64,000 nt of DNA from assembly GCA_963853835.1 (NCBI GenBank), contig OY970832.1, forward strand, positions 31,384,208-31,448,207, in the 5' to 3' direction. The DNA comes from Calendula officinalis (lineage: Eukaryota; Streptophyta; Magnoliopsida; Asterales; Asteraceae). The position numbers and the translations under genes are program-made. The first letter of the stretch is position 1, and every line of letters starts with the position of its first letter. Positions 42,068 through 54,681 of the stretch are shown here, in pieces. The notes below the pieces were generated by a model, which saw only the letters and a list, made by a program, of their open reading frames with translations, was not told where the DNA came from and searched no databases.

Positions 42068-43998
42068 TCATCATATTGATGATTTAATTAGCGAGTTTCT
42101 TGTAAAAAGTAGCAAAAATCGTTGTTTTGTGGCCCCCTTGGTGCGCCGAACGGAACAAAGAACCCTAGGATTCTTTGTTTTTTTGGAAATTTTATAAAAT
42201 TGGGTTGAAAATATGATTTTTTGGAACCCTAATTGCAACTAGTTACAAGATCATACATAAAAAATTAATCTTGTTTATTGAATTTTTTATTTTATTTGGC
42301 TTGGATTTTAAATTAATTGTTAATCGTTGTATATGGCAAAACATGTTATTTTGCCATATCTCAAGCTAAAACCTTGTCAAATGTTGATTGATTGTGCAAA
42401 ACCGATGAAAACCTAGACCCATTGTGTGTTGTGAATGATTGTGCTTGTTTGGTTGTTTTTGGGAAAGCCGATTTTGCCTATGTTGTAAATTCTTTTAATT
42501 TCTTTTTGGTGCCATTTTTGGGGCAATTTTAAATCTAAAAGTAATAGATTTAGTTGTTATAATTCTATTATTTCATTTGTAAAATTGTTGACCAAAGTTG
42601 GAAGAAAAAGAAGACACAACATGCATTTTCGTCATTCTGCGACAGCTGTACGAAAACTGGATTTTCATAAGTTTTACAACTCCGATTTGGAAGTTTCAAC
42701 AGCCTAAACCGCGTGCCATCTCGCTGGCTACAACTTTTTAGAAGGCAGGGAAGACAAACGAAGACTCTTTGAGTGACTTTTCGGGCGTTAAAGACGGCTG
42801 GAAATTTCTGGCATATTCTTCACTTCACTGTTTTGGGTAATTTTGGTCTCTACTTGCTCAACAATGTCTTGGAGCAAATGGGAGCCCATTGGGTTTATGT
42901 AGGCCCGCTCGGGTTCATGTTAGCCCATCCCCTAGTTTGACCCTTCAGTCCGTCGTGATGACTCACGTGACCGAACTTAGGTTATCATCAGTCGAGGTTT
43001 TGCACAAATTGTGTTGCATGTTTTATTTCATGTTTGTGGTTGTATATAATTTCTATATGATACAAATAATAAACAACTAAAAATATGATCTTTGAAACAC
43101 AAACATTAAAACATCAAAATTTTAATCATCTATGATTACTTGTTAATCATTGATGATTACTCTTTAATCTAAACTTGTCGTTTGAGATTAATACAATAAG
43201 TTTAAATATGATTTGAAACTTAAAAATTCCTTTTTAATCATCAATGATTACTTGTTAATCATCGATGATTATTGTTTAATAATCCATGATTACTGTTTAA
43301 TCATCAATGATTACTTGTTAATCATGGATGATTACAGTTTAATCATCTATGATTATTCTTTAATCTAAACTTGTTTTTGAGATTAAACAAAAGTTTAAAT
43401 ATGATTTGAAACTTATAATTTAATAATCACTAAAACTTATTTACCGCTTATTAAACCGACTTATGAAGTGGTGTGAATGAAGTACATGATTCATTCATAC
43501 CTTAAATAAAATTTTCCTTAAAATTTCATACCTAAAATTTAAGTCACGCCGTCCAATTGGTTGAAATCACTTGCTTCTACTTTTAAATTCACGTGAGACG
43601 TGGTTTGAATTTAGATCCGAGGTCATTATTGTCTACGCGTGAGACCTAGATTTATTTTGACATGAGTTCACATTGGATGACTTAATCGAGTTAACGGTGA
43701 GACCTTGGCACGAGGCGAAGATGCGACAAACATGTCACTTGACCCTAGATGCTTGTTCACTAGGTGCCATGAAGTCCCATAAATCTAAGAGTTGCACTTG
43801 TGATGCAATTGTTGATCGTCACCTACCTACTGGATCTATCATTGCTAGTAGATCAACTGATGTGATGATAGAAGTCAATGAGGATCTTAGCTTTTAATTA
43901 AATTAATTGGGTAGTTAATTTTTTTTAAAAGATATTATTATTGAAAATACTATTTTTTGAACTTTGTGTGTTATACAGATTACAACAACAAACCAAAA
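42068..43998 (+). other. Leader of decayed copia element
   Basis: No convincing gene. A 74-codon frame at 43673-43897 (with CTCDAIVDRHLP) has no recognised homology. 43100-43420 holds the palindrome array and a direct repeat (TTTAATCTAAACTTG ... ATGATTTGAAACTTA at about 43160-43225 and 43360-43415). Confidence 0.45.
43122..43356. repeat. Palindrome array TAATCAT-NN-ATGATTA (site 2)
   Basis: Eight palindromes with the centre dinucleotide changing (CT, TG, CA, CG, CC, CA, GG, CT), in two clusters with a repeat distance of about 21 bp. Spacers are ACTTGT or TTGTT-like. Same unit as at 15258-15371. Confidence 0.88.
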
Positions 43999-44800
43999 CC
44001 TAAGTATCTCCACTATAAAATCAGTTCTTGAAAACTGAAACTGACTAATATCAACTTTATCGACTGATATCGAATTCTAAGGATTGTCCTTAGAGATGAG
44101 AAAGTTGATACACCTATAAGAGGCCTTACCCGAGGCACCTTCTGTCAATGATTCTGCTGCTGTTTGTCAAGCCTTTAACGAAACGTTTAACGAACACCAA
44201 GAAGTCGCTACTCCTATGCTTGTGAGCATGAACCCCGAGATTCGAAAGAACTTCGAGGAACTCACAGCATATGACATGATAAGCGAGTTGAAAATGATAT
44301 CTCAACAAAAAGCAGAACTCGAACTGTTCAAAACAGTTCAAGCATTCCACGCTTGAAATCAGGAGGACGGCCAATCAGTTAGCACTTACATCTTGAATAT
44401 GAAATGCTATCTTGATCAAATGGAACGTCTTGGTTTCCCCTTACCACAAGTTCTTGGAATGAGCTTGATTTTTACCTCACCATCCAAGGACTTTGCCCAG
44501 TATGAAAAGTGTTTTAAAAGTACATAGCATGGGGAAGACAATCGTTGATGACATGCTATGGTAATACTGGTTGAGCAAGGGTCACCCAATACTTTTCTAG
44601 CAATCAGGGAAGGTAAACCGCAAGTACAAGGCAAGAGTCTAGATAAGGATAAGCTAGTTTACTTTTCCAAACCTACGATTCCCCCACCTGCTAAAAAGGA
44701 GCACCCTGCAAAGGATATTTCTTGCCATCATTGCGATGAAACTGGCCATTGAACGAGGAACTGTCCTGCCTACTTGGCAGAGTTGATGAAGGACAAATGT
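43999..44800 (+). pseudogene. Copia gag relic with zinc knuckle
   Basis: Readable pieces: ISTIKSVLEN at the start, EAPSVNDSAAVCQAFNE, MLVSMNPEIRKNFEEL, AYDMISELKMISQQKAELE, YILNMKCYLDQMERLGFPLP, and the knuckle CHHCDETGH with its last Cys beyond an in-frame stop (about 44724-44770). This is normal copia Gag order. At least five stops and two frameshifts are visible, so it is not expressed as a protein. Confidence 0.8.
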
Positions 44801-46250
44801 GTTCTAGCTAGCACATTAGGTATCTTCATTATAGAACTCTATACTTTTCGTGATAAATCTTGAGTGTATGACACTAGTTGTGGAACCTCACATTTACACA
44901 AATGTGCAAGATTGAATGTGAAGTAGAAAGCTAAAATAATGGAAGTTGTGATCTTATCCTTCCTAATGCGTTAATTATTGTTTTGAACAATTGTCAATTA
45001 TGCATTAATTAGCTTTATCGTTTGTTGAATAATGGATTATGATATTTTGTTTTATGTAAATAACATTTTTTTATAACTATTCCTTGTAATAGTATATTTG
45101 AAATTAATATGCATGATCCTAATTCAAACGATAGTTCTATATACAAATGTAGCACTCAAGAATCCAAATTGGTTTGGATTCCACTTACCTAGAACATTGT
45201 CATCTTTTACGCATTAAAAAGAAACGCATTTTGATACTACAACTCGACGGGCTTCTTTACAAATGATTATGAATCATTTAAATGCCTCTCTTGTATATTA
45301 TGGAAAGATAACAAGAAAGCTTTTCTCCCATGTTGGCGAAAGAGCTAAAAATCTACTAGGACTCATACATACTGATGTATGTGGCCCTTTTAGAACTAAG
45401 ACTAGGGAAGGTGCCACCTATTTTCACTGATGATATCATTAAATGTGGTTATGTTTACTTGATTAAACATCAACATGGAAACTTTAATGATATCAGTCGC
45501 TATGGTTATGTTTACTTGATTAAACATAAACATGAAATCTTTGAAACCTTCAAAGCTTTCTAAAGTGAAAGTAGAAAATCAACTCGGCAAGACAACAAAG
45601 GCTTTCAGTCCTGATTAAGGATGAAAGTACATGAGTCAAGAGTTTCTGGATCATCCCACACATCGTGAGATTGTCTCACAATTCACTCATCCATACACTC
45701 CACAAGCTAATGGTGCGTCTGGAAGGAGATATCGGACCCTGTATGACATGGTTCGGTCTATGATGAGTCCTACTACTCTTACACTATCCTTTTGAGGGGC
45801 ATGCACTGAAGTCTGCTGCTCGAATACTTAATATGGTTCCGACCAAAAGGTTAAAAAGACACCATATGATATATGGCATGGGAAAGTCCCTAATTGTCTT
45901 ACTTGAAGATATGGGGTTGTGAGGATCTCGTAGAACGAGACATGCCAAACAAACTTGAGCCCATATCTATCAGGTGTATCTTCATTACTATTTTACTACA
46001 CACCCGAGAACAAATTGTTGTTGCTCGGCAGTTTCTTGAGAACAGTCTCATTTCACAAAGCAAGTGGGAGCACTATAGACTTTGACAAGATTCAAAGCGA
46101 AGATGCACAACCTTCTGGTAACACTAGCAAATATCACAATGAGGTGAACATATAGATGTTTGACCACATGATGATGTTGTTCCCATTCATAGATCCGCAA
46201 GGACACCTCATGCACCTGAACGATATAGATTTATGTCGATGCTGAGTAGG
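44801..46250 (+). pseudogene. Copia protease-to-integrase relic
   Basis: After the knuckle, GIFIIELYTF and a YDTSCGTSHL-like protease start (about 44820-44900), then a gap. Pre-integrase CLSCIL (about 45280), HTDVCGPF (about 45365, first catalytic Asp region), HTPQANGASGRRYRT (about 45700; the integrase Glu region altered), then TPYDIWHGKVPN, LKIWGCEDLVERDMPNKLEP and a final RRSART.HAPERY-like end near 46230. Sequence stops before RT. Confidence 0.75.
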
Positions 46251-46260
46251 AAGTTTCGAG

Positions 46261-47287
46261 GATCATTATGAACCCCCTAACTATCAAGTTGCATTATCGA
46301 ATTTTGGTATTTAGGCCTACCATTTAGACCTGCTCATAGGCCTACTCATTAATCTTAGATACATTAGAATCCAACCAAACAGATAATTGAGTTCCTGCGC
46401 AGGATTTGTTTTTTCTTTATATGTATAACCAATAAATCATAATAAAATTGCGATTTTTGGATCAAATTATGCTACTCTTTTAGATTAAGGATTTCATTAT
46501 TAAATTTTATACATGTGTGGCTCACCATCGAAATGTTCACTATTGGTATTTCATTGAGATTCTTGAATAATTTATCAATCATAATGGATTTACTGATGGA
46601 TCGAGATAAATATGATATTTGGATTGTGAAAAAATAATAGTCTTAATTTTATATTGAAGGTACTAATGTAATATTAACTATTTTGAAGAAAGGAATGGAG
46701 CAAAACAACCCTTACTAAAGAATAAAAAGGAACAGTTATAGAAGGTGCGAGAGTGAAGTGAATTGTCCATTCCTTTCCAAAGTCCAACCAAACAAATTAT
46801 TTTTCATTCCGTTAGAAAAGACCATTGCATTCCCACTGCTATTCCGGCCTACCAAACACGTCCTTAATGAATGAGTAGTTACTCCAAAAGATGTTACAAT
46901 TTTCACTACCAAATAACGCATGTGATCCTAAGGTAAGGAATAGTTACTCCAAAAGATGTACTCAATACAACTAGAACAATTCGTGAGGGTTTTTTAAATT
47001 ATCAGTAATATATACGCAATGTTCTAAATAATATATATCATAACTTTTATCTTACTTTAAATTACATTATTTAGTATCTTCTATTTAATTAAGATTAAGA
47101 AGATTATTCATCTTGGAATAATTTTACAAATAAATAAATAGGTAGTTAAAATTTTAAACCGTTGCGAAGCACGGTCCTTGCTACCGCTTGTTTATTACAA
47201 AAGTCATCGGATAAACAGTAAGCTACCAATTAGATTTTCCCAGCAAGTAAATATACGTTTTCTAATTAATATATGTTGGCGGAAACT
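46261..47287. other. Non-coding DNA, possible transposon debris
   Basis: No supported gene. 46868-46890 and 46938-46962 share GTTACTCCAAAAGATGT, a short direct repeat; the surrounding GGAATGGAG text is of MITE style but no ends are identified. 47155-47200 has CCGTTGCGAAGCACGG, an inverted-repeat-like motif. Confidence 0.35.
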
Positions 47288-47295
47288 GTTACAAG

Positions 47296-47681
47296 CAAGA
47301 TTCTAGAAAGCGTAAGGCGTGGCGTGGCGGCACCATCAAGCCTCAGCCAAGGCGAGCCATGGCGGGTCATGGCTTTTTTCAAGACGTGACTTAATGCGGT
47401 AAATTTTTTATATAATTTATGCATATACATATATCAAATTAATAAAAATTATAAATATATTGATTTATATAACAATTCATATATAAAGCTCAATAAAATG
47501 TTACATCTAAATTTACAATTAAATATGTTATAATTTTTTTAAAAAAAATTCAATTTTCTCAGCCGCCTTACAAAAAACTCGTCATAAGGCGCTCCTTATC
47601 GCGCCTTATCTCACGCCACGCCTAGCCTAGCAGTAATGGTCGACGCCTTGGCGCCCCCATAGTGAATTTTTTAGAACCTTG
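47296..47681. mobile_element. hAT-type MITE, 386 bp, TSD GTTACAAG
   Basis: 8-bp target duplication GTTACAAG at 47288-47295 and 47682-47689. Terminal inverted repeats CAAGATTCTAGAAA and CAAGGTTCTAAAAA. Subterminal arms AAGGCGTGGCGTGGCGG and their complement extend the fold. No ORF. The 8-bp duplication indicates hAT-type transposition. Confidence 0.85.
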
Positions 47682-47689
47682 GTTACAAG

Positions 47690-48536
47690 TGAGGCAGTAG
47701 GCAGAGTGGTAGTTGCCTTTTGTTAGCCAACGTCCAGACTCATTTTCAAATCTTCCCCTCATCTCTTTTTTTTTCCACGCAACCAACTTTTATGGAATTG
47801 CATTTTACTCCTTGAACTTTGATTTTTTTTAAATGACAATTTACTACTTGAACTTTAATATATAATAAGATTACATGAATAACACACACTCCTACCCAAA
47901 GTAAGACTAAAAGATACAATACTATATAATAACTAAGTATAAATACGATCAATTAGATAATACATAATATAATTAGATGTTATATAACTTACAGTTTTAT
48001 TAATATAAATAATCTTTTAAGCATCGTATGAAAGTCTCTACAGCATCGCGCGCGGGATGCATCTACAAGTTTCTAACATTCCAAAATATAAGCTTCTCTG
48101 CATCAAGTATCTAAGATGAGTTGGAGGCTTCGAGTTTTTCATGGTTGCCATATATAGATGAACTAGTAGGTTTTTACCCTACATGATGCCTAAAAAGTAA
48201 AATATTTTTTATATTAAAAGATTGTTTATTGATATATATACAACATACAAAATACTGTTTTATATTAAAAAGCAAAATATGGGTTTCAAGATATTTCTTT
48301 TTTCAAGATACCTAAAAATATATTTCTCAAAATTTATTGATATAAGGAAAAATGAATAAAGTAAGGTAGACAAAAAAATCTTTTTTTTCTGCTCAAATAT
48401 TTACTATTTTATATTAAAAAATATAGGTTTTAAAGATATTTCTTAGGGGCCAAGAAAACCCTTTAATGCAACAGAGGTTCACCTCATTCCCGTAAAGCAA
48501 GTGATCGTTCTGGGATTAGTCAAAATATTCGTCTTA
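47690..48536. other. A/T-rich DNA with small duplications
   Basis: No gene. TTTTATATTAAAAA and GATATTTCTT recur at about 48200-48300 and 48400-48440. Confidence 0.35.
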
Positions 48537-48886
48537 TATTCTTTCTTCGTATCAAAATAAGTGAATCACTTTGAAGTTCACGTTTTTTAGGCAAAATAAG
48601 GTAATAAGAGATTAATGAAATTAAATGGGATAATTAGAATGATTGGGCCCACACATTTTACTATTTTGTTGCTTCTTCTAAATGGTGAAAAAGTCAAATA
48701 TAGAAAGATAACAAAAATAGATGGGGCCGCACACCTATAATGATGTTTAAAAAGGGATAAGTAAAGGTAAATGAGTAATTTTAAATATAAAAACTTACCA
48801 AATAAGGTAAATTATTAAAGTGATTCACTTATTTTGATATATTCCGAAAATTAAAGTGATTCACTTATTTTTGATACGGAGGATGT
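48537..48886. mobile_element. Stowaway-like (Tc1/mariner) MITE
   Basis: Ends CTTTCTTCGTATCAAAATAA and, from the right, CATCCTCCGTATCAAAAATA; both continue into AGTGAATCACTT. A second right-arm copy lies just inside (48818-48845). TA is found at both borders. No ORF. Confidence 0.75.
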
Positions 48887-48992
48887 ATGTAGTATATCTT
48901 GAAAAACTAAATGTATAAACTTAAAAAAGAGCCCTGAAATTCTTTATCAATAAAGGCGACAAAAGTTTAAAAAAAAAAATTAACCTAGCAGC

Positions 48993-49666
48993 AAGGGGTG
49001 TTCACTATTTGGATATACCCGGATTGTCCAATTGGACATTTTGGATCGGACTATTTGGATTGGTTATTTGGTTTTTTGGTTCGGTTTGGACTTAAACCAA
49101 ATTAATAGTTTGGATTTCGGATTGGATTTGGTTTCCGTTGTGAAGCCGGATTGTCCAAAAAAACCGAATAATAATATATAGTAAATTGATTATATACTAA
49201 CACTTGTTGGTTTTCATTGTAAGCAATTATGGTACTCCTTTTCTTTATATTTCTTATAGTAATTAATTTATATACTAACATTTGTTCCATTTTATATTGT
49301 ATCAGTTGGTGATATACCAACCTTTTTGTACTTTTTGATAAAGTTGATGTCAAGATTTTTGCATATATGATTGTAAATGTCACAAGCTATGAATTAGACT
49401 TGTTTTTATGTACAAAGTAGTTTATCATTTTGGAATTTTACATATCGAACTTAATATTATTTATGTTATATACTTTTATAGTATTTTGAAAATTTTAAGG
49501 AAAAACCAATCGGATAAATTAAACCAACCAAATTGTTATTTGGTTCGGATCGGTTTGGTTTTCGAATTAGTTTGGACGGTTCGGTTTGAACTTTTGAAAA
49601 TCGGACTTTATTTGGTTTCACCTATTTGGTTCGGATAAAACCAAACCGTCCAAACGAACACCCCTA
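48993..49666. mobile_element. hAT-type non-autonomous element, 674 bp, TSD CTAGCAGC
   Basis: Perfect 8-bp target duplication CTAGCAGC (48985-48992 and 49667-49674). Ends AAGGGGTGTTC and, from the right, TAGGGGTGTTCG. Subterminal GGATTGG/GGTTCGG repeats occur in both orientations. Interior A/T-rich without transposase. Confidence 0.88.
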
Positions 49667-49703
49667 CTAGCAGCGACTGTGATGCAAAATATATATTAGT
49701 ATA

Positions 49704-49864
49704 GAGAAATGATATTTGTATCTATCCTGCCTATCCATATGCTTACCCACTTTTAAACTTAACATGTGTCATCCACTAATTCTCTTTCCTCATATCATCC
49801 CTTGATTTTGACACTTTTATGATCAAATTAGTAAACACATTAGTAGGCATAAATACCATCACTC
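49704..49864. mobile_element. Small MITE, 161 bp, TSD ATTAGTATA
   Basis: 9-bp direct repeat ATTAGTATA on both sides (49695-49703 and 49865-49873). Imperfect terminal inverted repeat GAGAAATGATATTTGTAT against TGAGTGATGGTATTTATG. A 9-bp duplication fits Mutator-type; 8 bp plus a chance base would fit hAT. Confidence 0.7.
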
Positions 49865-49873
49865 ATTAGTATA

Positions 49874-50859
49874 ATGTCATAATTTATCATGGTAATTGTG
49901 ATGTTTTGTTCAACCATTTTATTCTAATAGGTGTATATTGTACTCTCGTTAGTTTTTTGCTGTTTTCTTTATATCTATTTATAATAAAAGAAAGTTTACT
50001 TCTGTTATTAAATTTGTAATCTGTATAGTTGATGTTCTCGAAAATATGTATGAGAACATGTTTTAACTACAAAATTATTTTAAACGTACAAAAGTTTTGA
50101 TTAGTAATAAAGAGAAAGAACTTTAAGAAGTAAAAGATTATTGAAATACACATGAAGATATTACGAAAAAATTATAAGTCATCCGTGATTTATCATGGAT
50201 GAGTTATAGGTTAGTTTGTTATATAAATAAAACGTTTCGTTGGGTATGGTGCGCGTAATGGCATGCCCAAGTTCCTTTTGTCGCTCCCTTTTACCAATAA
50301 AAAAGAAAAAAAAATTGCTTCATGTTTGATTTAATCTCCATTGACGTGAACGGATAAGTTCAAGGGGTAGGTACACTGTAATCAATTATTGTAAAATATG
50401 TGGAAAAACGTGGGAATATCTGGGGAGGATTTCAAGAGATAGGTACACTCTAACAAGACTATTTATTTTATTAGTTAATCGTAATTAAAAATTACTTCCT
50501 CCGTATTTGTAATGAAAGTATTTGTTAGTGGTTTTGTAGTAAAGATTATCGAATGACTTATAGAGCTTATGAATTTTATTCTTCTATTTATAATTTATAA
50601 ACATTATAAGATGGGCAAAGAATAGCTCGTAAAGGGCAATAACAATGGTTATGACGCATACGTAATAAACATAAACTCGGCAATCCTAAGAATCCGTCCT
50701 TATAAATGAAATACTCCTTAAAAATTTTAAAAAGAAAATTAAGGGAATGTATTTTCGTGAATTGTGAATAATATTGTGTGCCTAATTATCACCGCTTATC
50801 CTCCAAACCAGTGAGGACTCAATGAATTGATTATTTCTTTTTTCATACCATGTGCATTA
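49874..50859. other. No recognised gene
   Basis: A/T-rich. AGGGGTAGGTACACTGTAA (about 50358) and GATAGGTACACTCTAACA (about 50437) are a short repeat. CTTCCTCCGTATTTGTAAT at 50494 is one Stowaway-like end without a partner. Confidence 0.35.
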
Positions 50860-51131
50860 TTCACTCCGTGTCACAAAAAAAAAATCTCATTTCAGTCTAA
50901 GTTTTTGTCCCATAAAAAACTTCTCATTTCTCATATTTGATGTGCTCCACACAATAAAAACTATTATTACTAATGACCCCACTACACTAATATCCACTAA
51001 TTATATTTCTGTCTCCAACTCAATCTTATATTTTAATCAAAAGTATTGTCGATGACCACACCACTAACTATCACCTAAAAACTTGTGCAAAAGGCAAGGC
51101 AAATGGGAAATTTTTTGTGAGATGGAGGGAG
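50860..51131. mobile_element. Stowaway-like MITE, 272 bp
   Basis: TA target sites; ends TTCACTCCGTGTCACAAAAA and, from the right, CTCCCTCCATCTCACAAAAA. No ORF of significance. Confidence 0.75.
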
Positions 51132-51709
51132 TATTATTTATATTATTATTATCAGTCGATTAATTCTAGATATTGTTATCAGTGGCTTGATCCTACAATA
51201 ATGCTTGAGAATGTAAAATATAAATTTGAACATATTTTAGTATATACAGTATAAAATAACAATTTAAATTTATTCATAAAGTTGTTAAATTGAGTTATTG
51301 TTTCGTGTTTTTTAAGTAACATGAAGTGAGTCAAATTATTTTTTCTCAACCCAAACATGACAGGAGATGAAGTTGTGTTTTATTTTGCTAACACGAACAT
51401 ATGCAATTAAAAACAATAAATACGAAAAACACGATAACATGAGATAAATAACAAATATATCAATGTATTAACTTATTATATGCTTAAAAACCGACAAACA
51501 CGATAAGAAAATAAACATACATTACTACTAAATGTTCCTGAAATTATAAGTATCATGTCAATTTCGTATTAATATCTGAACCCGAAAATGACACGACACG
51601 ACATGACATGACTTCGTGTTTATTTTACTCGATACGAACACGGATTCAAATTACATTTTCATTCCAATTTTGTTTCATTTGATTTCGTGTATTTGTTATT
51701 AGTCGTGAA
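51132..51709. other. No recognised feature
   Basis: A/T-rich with CACGATAA/AACACGA-type short repeats at 51410-51670 (ACGACACGACATGACATGAC). No gene. Confidence 0.4.
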
Positions 51710-51714
51710 GGTTT

Positions 51715-54666
51715 TATGACAACCCGAAAATTTGGGTATTTAATTCGACATTTGTTGTAACCCTAATAGTGCCCATGAACCCTATAATAATTTATGAAAT
51801 CAATTACTCGCATTTATGTCTAGCGAAGAACCCTAATATCATTTATGATAACAACTAGGGTGCATTTAAGTTTGGCGAAACCCTAGAATTCATGTCTCAT
51901 CAGTACACAAAATCATTTGATGCATTAATCATATTTGGTTGCATGAAATCACCAATCAGTTAGTCAACGAGTTGGTGACACAGCATATTTACGAATCGAA
52001 TCAAAAATCAAATTTTATAATTCATAGTGATCCATTAACTCCATCTAGTCAGTTGGTACAAAAAGCAATAACCGAAACATTAAACACAATTTTAAATCAC
52101 CCGTATACCAAATATCTATCAAATAACAAATTCTAAAATCTTATACGTATTGTACTAACTGAATTTCCTTAAATCATGTTTTGATTTCCTTTTATTTATT
52201 AAATGATAATAAATCTAAATAATTGACCAATTAATAACCACCAAAATAAACCTTTAGCACCCTATAAAACTTACCTCGACGGACATTCTTTTCTTTCGGA
52301 GAATGGTCATTATTATTATTACTTAATGTATTGTACATACCATCTAATCACCAATAATTTACCAAATTTAAAAACCCACTTTCCTTTCTTTTTTAAGCCA
52401 GCCGTTACCCCCTTTCCCTCCAGTCAACTCTCCTTGATTTGGTTGTGTTAGCTTGAAAATTTTAATAGATTAAAACCTTCCCTATAATATTATACCTTCT
52501 TCTTTGGAGAAATCCTAATCCACCTATAAAACCTTATCGCCTCTTTCACCCCTATTCAAACAAAAAGAAGAAAGAAGCAACTCAGCCCCTCTCTCTCTTC
52601 GTGTTAAACTTATCATCTCCGGCGACCTCAGTATCTCCGGCAAATACCCAACCCCCGCAGTCTTCGATTCCAACATCTCGCTTCTATCTCTCGAGCTCTC
52701 TCCCTTCGGATATGAAACAGAAACAGTCGGCGTCACCATTTCGTTGCGCATATTCATTCTCATACTTCACTGGCGAACTCAGAGGCACCTCCGGCAAACC
52801 CACACCAATCTCCGGGCGAAATCAGGAAAATTGCAGTCTCCGTCGCTCCCTCTCTCGGCCCTCGCTCTCTTCCGATACCTCCATCTAAAGGTATACTCAT
52901 ATTCTTTTTATTATTGATTTCGTGTGCGTGTGTGAACTCCGGCGGAAACGGCCGCTGCCTGTTACCGTCGCTAGCCGGAACCGATGGCTGTTTCTTTTAG
53001 TTCCAGATGAGTCCAATAAGAATTAAAATTTAGCCCACTGTTAAACTAAATGATAATATCATTGGCCCAACAATTTATGTAAAACCCAGCAGAAATAAAA
53101 GTCCGGTTCCTTTTGTCGTTGGCCAAGTATTCGTTTTTCCAAAACAAAAATATCAGTTTAATTGATTTGATAATTCTCAAATTTAATTCATTAAGTTATA
53201 TTAAATCATTATACAATATTATTTAATTATATAAATAATATCTAATGTTATGTATTAGATTAACGTTTTGTTCTATTTAAATAATCATTTATTTATTTAA
53301 TATTTATACTTATTAAACTTTACTCTTTACATTATTCATTTATAATTATTTAAATACTTATCAATGGTACAACTACCCAATATATTTTTATCAAATAAAC
53401 CAAATCCCAAAACTTACAAATTACAAAACATCGTATGCAAGATACAAAGTCAATTCAATAAAATCATCAACATATTGCTCATTTAGTTTATCTTTCTATT
53501 GCATATAGGAATCTATTATTGTTTGGTTGGAAGGATTATTTCATTATTTGAATCTTTTGGAAGCATTGCATCAGGTGAATCCACGGCCCCTCTTTTACTT
53601 TATTTTTTTTACTGTTTTACAACTTTGGGGTGAAAAACATATCAAAGGCTTTTATAAACAGTTACATTATTTATCGCTACGTATTTAACAATCTCACAAT
53701 GACAGTGAGTCCACAGCCCCACTTTTTATCACATTTTTATATACTATTTTACAACAGGGGTGAAAAACATACAAAATCACTTTTATTATTCATATTTTAT
53801 TGTGATGATACATTACTCAGAACATGACATTCAGTCCTTTATGCTCGAACTAAGACAAGATGTAGTGACATTGGTAGATGCCTACATACTGTAACCATTA
53901 GCTAGTTGCGACTAGACCCTGGATATGCAGATAGTACTATCGACTGAGACTCACCCTCCCACATTTGTTTGATCAGTTTTAACGGTCTACCGAACCGTCA
54001 TGGGAGTGCATATCTTAGATTCAGTAACATCATTTTGGAGTTGTAGTTTGGTTATGGGCTTAGGGTCGGCATTTTAACTCAAGGGCATTGCAAACCTTTG
54101 GGGGATATCAGTTCATGTTGGTTTTTAATATTCTTTCAAGGATATCAGTTCATTACATTTTTAATATCCTTTTTAGGATATCAGTTACAATTTTATTAAA
54201 TTATTTACATGTTTCTACATGTCAAAAATCATTTCAATATTGCCTTTGTGCAAATCATTTTCAAACATCATATCATCACAACATTTTTAGCCATAATGAC
54301 TCGCAAACATTTTGGATAACTCAAAACATTCTTTGAACCTGTGGATTCACTCAACAATTTTTGTTGATCATTTTACTTATGTTTTTCAGGGAATTCATTG
54401 AAGCATGAGTCATAGGTTGCATTTGGATCACAAGCATGCATATTGTCGAGATGCCACGAATGTCTTTTCATTTCCAAACGCTAACTTTTACTTTCAATCG
54501 TTTCAGTTACATTAAATTTTGTGACATACTTTAAATCAATTATTTATTGAAACTTTTGAACATTTATTGTTTATAATAATCATAGTTGTGTTACTCATGA
54601 ATGTTACATCTCGTTCTTCCGCAAACATTTATTACTATAAAATCATTTTTTTGGCGGGGTGTGACA
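51715..54666 (+). repeat. 5' LTR of young LARD-like element
   Basis: 2952 bp. A TATAAAA box at 52525-52531 is followed by a C/T-rich leader and GC-rich sequence (52560-52990). One GTGAGTCCACAG unit (about 53705) is shared with the LTR at 11586. Frames such as 52601-52888 appear in both LTRs simply because the LTRs are copies. Confidence 0.92.
52525..52531 (+). promoter_or_regulatory. TATA box of LARD LTR
   Basis: TATAAAA in CACCTATAAAACC, about 40 bp before the C/T-rich leader-like sequence; identical at 58575-58581 in the 3' LTR. Transcription would run rightwards. Confidence 0.6.
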
Positions 54667-54669
54667 GAA

Positions 54670-54681
54670 TGGTATCAGAGA
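54670..54681 (+). promoter_or_regulatory. Primer binding site, altered
   Basis: TGGTATCAGAGA: eleven of twelve bases match the tRNA-Met-type site seen intact at 8982-8993; the last base differs. Confidence 0.8.

Larger units (their letters stand above)
41434..46260 (+). mobile_element. Decayed Ty1/copia element, 3' truncated
   Basis: LTR (41434-42054), degenerate PBS (TGGTATCACGAG), a 1.9-kb leader, then relics of gag, zinc knuckle, protease region and integrase in order on the plus strand, full of stops and frameshifts. RT, RNase H and the 3' LTR are missing. A different copia lineage from the Sirevirus-like elements, to judge by the gag text. Much older than its neighbours. Confidence 0.8.

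Noticed and set aside
43673..43897. 74-codon plus-strand ORF as a host gene
   Set aside because: Lies in the leader of a decayed copia element, short, no recognised motif or paralogue in the window.
52601..52888. 95-codon frames found identically at 52601-52888 and 58651-58938
   Set aside because: They are in the two LTRs of one element, so identity reflects LTR duplication, not coding constraint; no homology seen.
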